DNA from: NIOZ-UU13 sp964444135
GTDB lineage: Bacteria > Planctomycetota > Phycisphaerae > Sedimentisphaerales > Anaerobacaceae
DNA: 8,951 nucleotides
Assembly: GCA_964444135.1 (NCBI GenBank)
Contig: CAYUFX010000152.1
Location: 1-8,951 of the forward strand
Direction of reading: 5' to 3'
The notes beneath the pieces were generated by a model, which was not told the origin of the DNA, made no database searches, and was given only the letters and a program-made list of their open reading frames with translations. The translations under genes were made by a program, and so were the position numbers. Positions 4,250 to 8,951 of the stretch are shown piece after piece. Position 1 is the first letter of the stretch. Every line of letters starts with the position of its first letter.

Positions 4250-7006
4250 ATGAGAACTCGAATAATCTGGTTGACAGCAGTTTTGTTGATAGGATTCATC
4301 GGATTCAGTCCAGGCCACGCCCAGGAAGTCGAGAATCTGCTGGATAACGGCGGCTTTGAAACCGGTGACATGTCGTCATGGAGCACATATGGTCCCGTTA
4401 CCTCGGAAGTGGTTCAAGTATTAGTGGGCGCAGCGGTTCCCGAAGCCCCGATTGAGGGAAGATATTGTCTGCATCTCGAGGTTGCCGAAGCAGGTGTAAA
4501 TTTCTGGGATGCCGGCCTACAGCACTCAGGCCATGTTTTTGAAGAAGGCAAGAAATACACTCTTTCGGCCTATCTCAAATGCAATGAAGGTGAGCTGAAT
4601 ATCAATTTCAAGCCTGAACTGGGAGAAGACCCATGGACGGGATATGGTGACCAGCCCTTCACTATGACTGAAGAATGGACAGAATTCAGCATAACAACTC
4701 CCGTTTTTACCGAGGACGTCAGTCCTGCCACCATCACATTCCATATACAGTATGCACCCGGTGATTTCTGGATGGATGGCGTGAGATGGTACGAAGGCGA
4801 CTATGTCCCACCTGCTTTCAAAAAAATACTTACGGCTGCGGACCCCATTCCTGAAGACGGCGCCGTTGACGTACCTCGCGATATGGCACTGAGCTGGGGA
4901 CCGGGCCCGTACGCCGAGGCGCACAATGTTTACTTCGGCGACAATTTTGACGATGTCAATAATGCCGATACCACCAATACGCGGGACGTGCTGGTCAGCA
5001 AAGGCCAGACCGCGACCACGTACGACCCGGAGGGGCTTCTCGAATTCAGCCAGACCTATTACTGGCGTATCGATGAAGTCAATGCGCCGCCGGATTCCAC
5101 CGTCTTCAAGGGAGACGTCTGGAGCTGTACGGTTGAGCCTTATGCCTATCCGATCGCGAATATCACAGCCACGGCTTCCAGCTCTAACTCCGCAGCTATG
5201 GGGCCTGCGAAAACCATTGATGGCTCCGGACTCAACGCCGGTAACCAGCACTCAGTAGAACCGACGGATATGTGGCTCAGCAGCGCCACCGGTCCTCAGC
5301 CGACCTGGATACAGTATGAGTTCGACAGGGCCTACAAACTCCTGGAAATGTGGGTCTGGAACTCGAATCAGTTGCTTGAGTCTCTTTTCGGTCTTGGAGC
5401 GAAGGACGTTACGGTTGAGCACTCTGAAGATGGCATTAACTGGACATCGCTGGGTGATGTTGAATTCGCCCGGGCTCCCGGCTCGGCTGATTACGCCCAC
5501 GATACAACCGTCGATATGGCCGGTGCCTTGGCAAAGTTTGTCAAGCTTACCATCAACAGTAACTGGGCCGGACTGTTGCCCCAATACGGCTTGAGTGAAG
5601 TCCTGTTCTTCTACATTCCTGTCCAGGCAAGAGAACCCAAACCGATTTCAGGGGGCAAAGGTGTAGAGCGGAATGTCGTCCTTGATTGGCGGGCTGGAAG
5701 AGAGGCCGCCTCGCACGAAGTCTCCTTCAGCAGTGATAAGGATGCCGTAATCAACGGTACCGCTCCTGTCGAAATGGCGACTGAAAGCCGCTATGAGCCC
5801 GGCCTTCTTGATTTTGGACAGACGTACTACTGGAAGATTAATGAGGTCAATGATACAGCGAGCCCCTCTTCCTGGGAAGGTGACCTCTGGAACTTTTCCA
5901 CCATAGAGTACCTTGTTATTGAGGATTTTGAAGGCTACGACAGCGGCGACAACCAGATATGGTTCGCATGGCACGACGGACTTGGCTACGGCACACCCGG
6001 TACTGAACCATACTTTGCCGGTAACGGGACAGGAGCCGCTGTAGGTGACGAAACAACAGATTCTTACACCGAGGAAATTATCGTTCACGGAGGAAACCAG
6101 GCGATGCCTTTATTCTATGACAACAATCAGCAGGGCAAATTCAAGTATTCAGAAGCAGAGCTGACCTTGAGTGACACACGAAACTGGACAGAGGGGGGCG
6201 CTACGGAGTTGTCACTGTGGTTCCACGGAGAACCGGACAATGCTCCTGAGCGGATGTATGTTGCTCTCAATGGTAACGCGATAGTTTATAACGACAATCC
6301 CGATGCAGCGCTGATAACTAACTGGACCCAATGGAATATCGACCTGTCCGCCCCAGGCGGATTTGCAGACCAGGGCGTGAACCTCACTAATGTCAACACA
6401 ATCGCTATTGGTTTCGGTAACAAGACCAATCCGGCCGCAGGCGGTTCTGGTAAGATGTACTTTGATGATATTGCGGTCGGCCATCCCATAAAGGTCGAAA
6501 TCGACACCCGAAATATACTGGCTAACGGCGGCTTTGAGGATGGTGTTGCTGACCCGTGGAGCACTTATGGTGATGCTACCCTGGAAGTGGTTCAGGAGTT
6601 GGTCGGAGCAGCGGTTCCCGAGGCTCCGATTGAGGGAGGCTCGTGTCTGCATATTGTGGTTCCCGAAGCAGGTGCAAATTTCTGGGATGCCGGTCTACAG
6701 CACGCAGGACATGTTTTTGAAGCAGGCAAGCAGTACACTCTTTCGGCCTTTCTCAAGTGCAGTCAGGGTACAATGGATATCAATTTCAAACCGGAACTGG
6801 CAGAAGACCCATGGTCGGGATATGGTGAGCAGTCCTTCACCATGACCGACCAATGGGCAGAGTACAGCGTAACAACTCCTGTTTTTGATGCGGACGTCAG
6901 TCCGGGTTGCATCACATTCCACATAGCTTATGCACCTGGTGATTTCTGGATAGATGATGTAAGATTTTACGAAGGCGACTATGTCCCACTTGATTTAGGA
7001 AATTGA
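4250..7006 (+). CDS. Large secreted multidomain protein (CBM4_9-like, FN3-like and F5/8 type C-like modules)
   Basis: This 918-aa exported protein starts at the ATG at 4250, with AAGGAG (4236-4241) 8 nt upstream. It has a signal peptide of about 24 residues, cleaved after GHA. Modules follow in order: a CBM4_9-like carbohydrate-binding jelly roll (about 27-185, 'NGGFETGDMSSWSTYG'); an FN3-like module (190-298, 'VYFGDNFDDVNNAD', 'YYWRIDEVN'); an F5/8 type C (discoidin/CBM32)-like domain (300-456); a second FN3-like module (463-555, 'YYWKINEVND'); a further beta-rich domain opening 'VIEDFEGYDSGDN' and closing 'MYFDDIAVG' (about 556-750); and a second CBM4_9-like module (755-913). The two CBM modules are about 70% identical by eye. 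I see no catalytic domain, dockerin, PEP-CTERM or membrane anchor, so it is probably a carbohydrate-binding or adhesive extracellular protein. Transcription likely begins at promoter copy B and ends at 7125. Confidence 0.9.
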   Translation: MRTRIIWLTAVLLIGFIGFSPGHAQEVENLLDNGGFETGDMSSWSTYGPVTSEVVQVLVGAAVPEAPIEGRYCLHLEVAEAGVNFWDAGLQHSGHVFEEGKKYTLSAYLKCNEGELNINFKPELGEDPWTGYGDQPFTMTEEWTEFSITTPVFTEDVSPATITFHIQYAPGDFWMDGVRWYEGDYVPPAFKKILTAADPIPEDGAVDVPRDMALSWGPGPYAEAHNVYFGDNFDDVNNADTTNTRDVLVSKGQTATTYDPEGLLEFSQTYYWRIDEVNAPPDSTVFKGDVWSCTVEPYAYPIANITATASSSNSAAMGPAKTIDGSGLNAGNQHSVEPTDMWLSSATGPQPTWIQYEFDRAYKLLEMWVWNSNQLLESLFGLGAKDVTVEHSEDGINWTSLGDVEFARAPGSADYAHDTTVDMAGALAKFVKLTINSNWAGLLPQYGLSEVLFFYIPVQAREPKPISGGKGVERNVVLDWRAGREAASHEVSFSSDKDAVINGTAPVEMATESRYEPGLLDFGQTYYWKINEVNDTASPSSWEGDLWNFSTIEYLVIEDFEGYDSGDNQIWFAWHDGLGYGTPGTEPYFAGNGTGAAVGDETTDSYTEEIIVHGGNQAMPLFYDNNQQGKFKYSEAELTLSDTRNWTEGGATELSLWFHGEPDNAPERMYVALNGNAIVYNDNPDAALITNWTQWNIDLSAPGGFADQGVNLTNVNTIAIGFGNKTNPAAGGSGKMYFDDIAVGHPIKVEIDTRNILANGGFEDGVADPWSTYGDATLEVVQELVGAAVPEAPIEGGSCLHIVVPEAGANFWDAGLQHAGHVFEAGKQYTLSAFLKCSQGTMDINFKPELAEDPWSGYGEQSFTMTDQWAEYSVTTPVFDADVSPGCITFHIAYAPGDFWIDDVRFYEGDYVPLDLGN
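4325..4811 (+). repeat. Internal duplication, first copy (CBM4_9-like module)
   Basis: This segment matches 6508-6991 at DNA and protein level. Stretches such as GCAGCGGTTCCCGA and TTTCTGGGATGCCGG are identical. Both copies end in the phrase EGDYVP. The close DNA match points to a recent intragenic duplication. Confidence 0.75.
6508..6991 (+). repeat. Internal duplication, second copy (CBM4_9-like module)
   Basis: This is the C-terminal partner of 4325-4811. About 44 of some 158 residues differ by eye count, many conservatively. It lies at the very end of the protein, where an anchor or sorting domain would be expected. Confidence 0.75.
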
Positions 7007-7030
7007 TGTGAGGCTAATTAGATTCCCACT

Positions 7031-7070
7031 CCTTCGACCTTACTCAGGACAAGTTTAGTGAGAAGGACGT
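7031..7070. repeat. Degenerate 'CCTTCGAC...CTCAGGACAAG' interspersed repeat
   Basis: CCTTCGACCTTACTCAGGAC followed by AAG (7031-7053) resembles the widespread 'CCTTCGACTTCGCTCAGGAC' family. CCTT-A-CTCA (7038-7046) can pair with TGAG-AAGG near 7059-7066 with one bulge. It lies between the stop of the 918-aa gene and its terminator. The family likeness is from memory. Confidence 0.35.
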
Positions 7071-7088
7071 CAGGTGTTGTATTAGTTC

Positions 7089-7125
7089 GGGGCCTATACC
7101 GATTGATTCGGTATAGGCCCCTTTT
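7089..7125 (+). terminator. Strong intrinsic terminator of the 918-aa gene
   Basis: GGGGCCTATACCGA (7089-7102) and TCGGTATAGGCCCC (7108-7121) form a perfect 14-bp stem with a 5-nt loop (TTGAT), followed by TTTT. It lies 83 nt after the stop codon. Confidence 0.9.
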
Positions 7126-7242
7126 AATTGATTATTTTCGAGATTGTATTGCTCTGCGAAGTACTTATTACTCAGCGAAGAATGAATTTTCCGTTCTATT
7201 TGAAGTTATTGAGAAGGGATGCAATAATTTGAGAGATTTTCC

Positions 7243-7273
7243 TTGACGGGAAGGCCGTTTATTTGTTATAAAT
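7243..7273 (+). promoter_or_regulatory. Sigma70-type promoter of the right-edge gene (promoter copy C)
   Basis: TTGACG (7243-7248), an 18-nt spacer starting GGAAGG and ending TATTTGT, and TATAAAT (7267-7273). It shares GAGATTTYYCTTGACGGGAAG-like flanking sequence with copy A. Between the terminator and this promoter (7126-7242) I see only AT-rich sequence. Confidence 0.75.
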
Positions 7274-7567
7274 AAATTGATTAAACATGGGGATTTAGGT
7301 CTCCACAGAGGCTGAATTCCTGTTTTTTCAGTTGAGTTAGCTTAGAACGTACAGGGTCGTAATTGGAACTTTACACTCTTCAAGCTGAAAAATTTAACGT
7401 TTTAATTAACGGCTCATATTGAGATTTTGCCTGTCTCGGCATGGCCGAGCCACGACGGAAAGGAAGGAGGTGGTGTCAGGTCGCGATTGAATCTATCCCG
7501 GGCAGGTATGCACAAATGTAGGGGAGGGAGAAGCATTATCAATTGTTTTATTTGTAGGAGGACTATT
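7274..7567 (+). promoter_or_regulatory. Long 5' leader of the right-edge gene (leader copy C)
   Basis: This leader of nearly 300 nt is the longest of the three. The conserved blocks are ACGTTTTAATTAAC (7398-7411), ATTGAGATTTTGC (about 7418-7430), AAGGAAGGAGG (7460-7470), GTGTCAGGTCGC, CCCGGGCAGGTATG and ATTATC, then the true ribosome binding site AGGAGG (7556-7561) 6 nt before the ATG. Compared with copies A and B it has about 110 nt of extra sequence after the promoter (roughly 7280-7390). It also has a small palindrome (CTCGGC-ATG-GCCGAG, 7435-7449) inserted between the GATTTT and AAGGAAGGAGG blocks. Confidence 0.5.
7431..7458. repeat. Short palindromic insertion in leader C
   Basis: CTCGGC (7435-7440) and GCCGAG (7444-7449) flank ATG. 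The segment CTGTCTCGGCATGGCCGAGC continuing to 7458 is GC-rich in an AT-rich leader. It is absent from the matching place in leaders A and B, where GATTTT is almost directly followed by the AAGGAAGGAGG block. It looks like an inserted repeat unit. Confidence 0.45.
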
Positions 7568-8951
7568 ATGTTTCGAAAAATGAAATGGTTTGTTGCCATG
7601 TTGTTGGTCTTAGGCATCTGCACAGATGCAGCTCTAGCGGAATTGATTGGCTATTGGCCATTCGATGAAGGCCAGGGAACCGAGACCGCCGACATCACGG
7701 GAAACGGGAATGATGGAACGTTTAATGGTAACATAGAGTGGGTGCCCGGCTATACAGGCGGTGCTGTGCGTTTTGACACGGCCGGCGAAAGAGTCGTGAT
7801 TGGCCCCCTCGATCCCTCGGCCGAAAACAATGCCATGACACTGGCCGCCTGGATCAACTGGGAGGGCCAGGGGCATAGTATCGAGCACCAGGGCATTATC
7901 GGCAAACGTCTCGGCTGGACTACTACTGGCGACACTATCAAGTGGTTCTGGGAGACTACGCCAGCCGGTGATCTTGTGTTTCGAGCCGATTATAGTGGAG
8001 GGGGCACGGGTTTGTGGTGGGGTAACGGGATTCTCGCCCCCTATGCGAATGAGTGGACTCACGTAGCCCTGACTTGGGATGATGGTGCCGCGGTACAGTA
8101 TATCAATGGCGAGGAAGTTTCGACGGGGAATGTTACTTTTAGAGATACCGCGAACGAAACCCCGGTGACGATTGGTTGCGTTGATTCTACCAACAACGAA
8201 ACCTTTGTCGGTAGCATAGATGAGGTGCGGATCTACAACCATGCCCTGACACCGCTTGAGATTCAGACTATTATGTTAGGTATATTTCCAACTGCCTTTA
8301 GTCCCGATCCGGCTGATGGTGCTATTCATGAGGATACATGGGTGACCATTTCCTGGAAGCCGGGAACTTCTGCCGTCTCGCACGATGTGTATTTTGGTGA
8401 CATTTTTAACGATGTGAACGACGGCGCGGCCGAGGCGTTTCGAGGCAACCAGGCCTCGAATTATTTTGTTGCCGGCTTTCCCGGATTTCCCTATCCGGAG
8501 GGCTTGATTCCAGGCATGACTTACTACTGGCGAATCGACGAGGTCAATGATCTGGAACCAAATAGTCCCTGGAGAGGCCCTGTCTGGAGCTTTAGTATTC
8601 CACCCAAGACCGCTTATGCACCCGCCCCGGCTGATGGGGCCGAGCAGGTAGATCCGGATGTAACTCTGAGGTGGACGGCAGGTTTCGGTTCGAAATTGCA
8701 CTATGTTTACTTCGGCGACAACTTTGACGATGTGAACAATGCCGCTGGGGGTCTTCCTCAAGGAACTACGACCTATACTCCAGGCCCGCTTAAATTGGCT
8801 GAGACTTACTATTGGCGTGCCGATGAGTTTGATATTATCGAGACGCATAAAGGCAATGTATGGAGCTTTGCTACTGAGGGTGCCGTCGGGAGCCCCAACC
8901 CGGCTAATGGCGCTGTGGGTGTAAAGCAGACACAGATTATTACCTGGTTGC
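7568..8951 (+). CDS. Secreted LamG-domain protein with FN3-like repeats (runs off right edge)
   Basis: The frame is open from the ATG at 7568 to the window end (461 codons), with AGGAGG 6 nt upstream. The signal peptide MFRKMKWFVAMLLVLGI continues to a likely cleavage site after ALA (residue 24). Residues about 27-235 form a LamG/concanavalin-like jelly roll: 'LIGYWPFDEGQGTETADITG', 'AVRFD', 'MTLAAWINWEGQ', 'EWTHVALTWDDG', 'GSIDEVRIYNHAL'. Then come FN3-like modules at about 239-345 and 345-437, each with 'VYFGD' and 'TYYWR.DE', and a third beginning at 438 ('SPNPANGAVGV'). The protein is exported and probably binds glycans or acts as a surface or matrix component; a catalytic domain or anchor could lie beyond the edge. 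DNA around 8703-8745 closely matches 4928-4970 of the 918-aa gene. Confidence 0.9.
   Translation, partial: MFRKMKWFVAMLLVLGICTDAALAELIGYWPFDEGQGTETADITGNGNDGTFNGNIEWVPGYTGGAVRFDTAGERVVIGPLDPSAENNAMTLAAWINWEGQGHSIEHQGIIGKRLGWTTTGDTIKWFWETTPAGDLVFRADYSGGGTGLWWGNGILAPYANEWTHVALTWDDGAAVQYINGEEVSTGNVTFRDTANETPVTIGCVDSTNNETFVGSIDEVRIYNHALTPLEIQTIMLGIFPTAFSPDPADGAIHEDTWVTISWKPGTSAVSHDVYFGDIFNDVNDGAAEAFRGNQASNYFVAGFPGFPYPEGLIPGMTYYWRIDEVNDLEPNSPWRGPVWSFSIPPKTAYAPAPADGAEQVDPDVTLRWTAGFGSKLHYVYFGDNFDDVNNAAGGLPQGTTTYTPGPLKLAETYYWRADEFDIIETHKGNVWSFATEGAVGSPNPANGAVGVKQTQIITWL

Noticed and set aside
4036..4386. Minus-strand frames of 116 and 92 aa reading 'ENWIPAFAGMT' or 'VQSGKLDSRFRGND'
   Set aside because: These are the usual translations of the palindromic repeat; the frames run antisense into the 918-aa gene and have no start signals.
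4526..6922. Several 75-241 aa frames antisense to the 918-aa gene
   Set aside because: They are codon-bias shadows of a well-supported multidomain gene, with no domain motifs.
7634..8848. Minus-strand frames of 202 and 190 aa
   Set aside because: They are antisense to the LamG/FN3 gene, whose plus-strand frame is open to the window edge and shows clear family motifs.
1..8951. CRISPR array, tRNA, rRNA, toxin-antitoxin or phage genes
   Set aside because: No regularly spaced repeats, tRNA-like cloverleaf, rRNA segments or recognisable proteins of these kinds were seen on either strand.

Overview
The window looks like a chromosomal segment of an uncultured planctomycete, most likely Phycisphaerae (Sedimentisphaerales-like). 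The reasons are large secreted proteins with Sec signal peptides that combine LamG, CBM4_9-like, discoidin-like and FN3-like modules with the recurring phrases 'VYFGDNFDDVNNA' and 'YYWRIDEVN', strong AGGAGG-type ribosome binding sites, and many small palindromic interspersed repeats. The lineage is inferred from style, not from a marker gene.

Layout. (1) Positions 1-142 on the minus strand hold the first 47 codons of a secreted protein that runs off the left edge. It has a 5' leader of roughly 190 nt and a promoter at 336-366. (2) Positions 461-758 hold a possible 37-aa ORF whose last codons copy the 3' end of dprA, and a small repeat cluster. (3) Positions 759-3595 on the minus strand form a probable operon dprA - rhomboid protease with zinc ribbon - Isf-like iron-sulfur flavoprotein. 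(4) Positions 3596-4249 are intergenic: degenerate repeats, a promoter and leader copy, a truncated signal-peptide ORF, and a ~116-bp MITE-like palindromic element inserted in that ORF with an apparent 8-bp target duplication. (5) Positions 4250-7006 on the plus strand encode a 918-aa secreted multidomain protein whose N- and C-terminal CBM4_9-like modules are recent duplicates. (6) A strong intrinsic terminator lies at 7089-7125, followed by a third copy of the promoter and leader. (7) From 7568 to the right edge on the plus strand lies a secreted LamG + FN3-like protein, open at the window end (461 codons visible).

The most notable result is that three separate secreted-protein loci, on both strands, share one promoter. 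It has TTGAC, an 18-nt spacer and TAYAAAT, with conserved spacer bases. They also share a leader carrying the block AAGGAAGGAGG about 100-130 nt before the start codon, too far to be the ribosome binding site. In the middle locus the original gene appears dead: removing the palindromic element and one target copy restores a typical signal-peptide start, MCRKLIYLVSFVLVL. The surviving promoter and leader now sit in front of the 918-aa gene. This suggests a family of co-regulated surface or secreted proteins that spread together with their control region.

I saw no tRNA, rRNA, CRISPR array, transposase or classical defence system.
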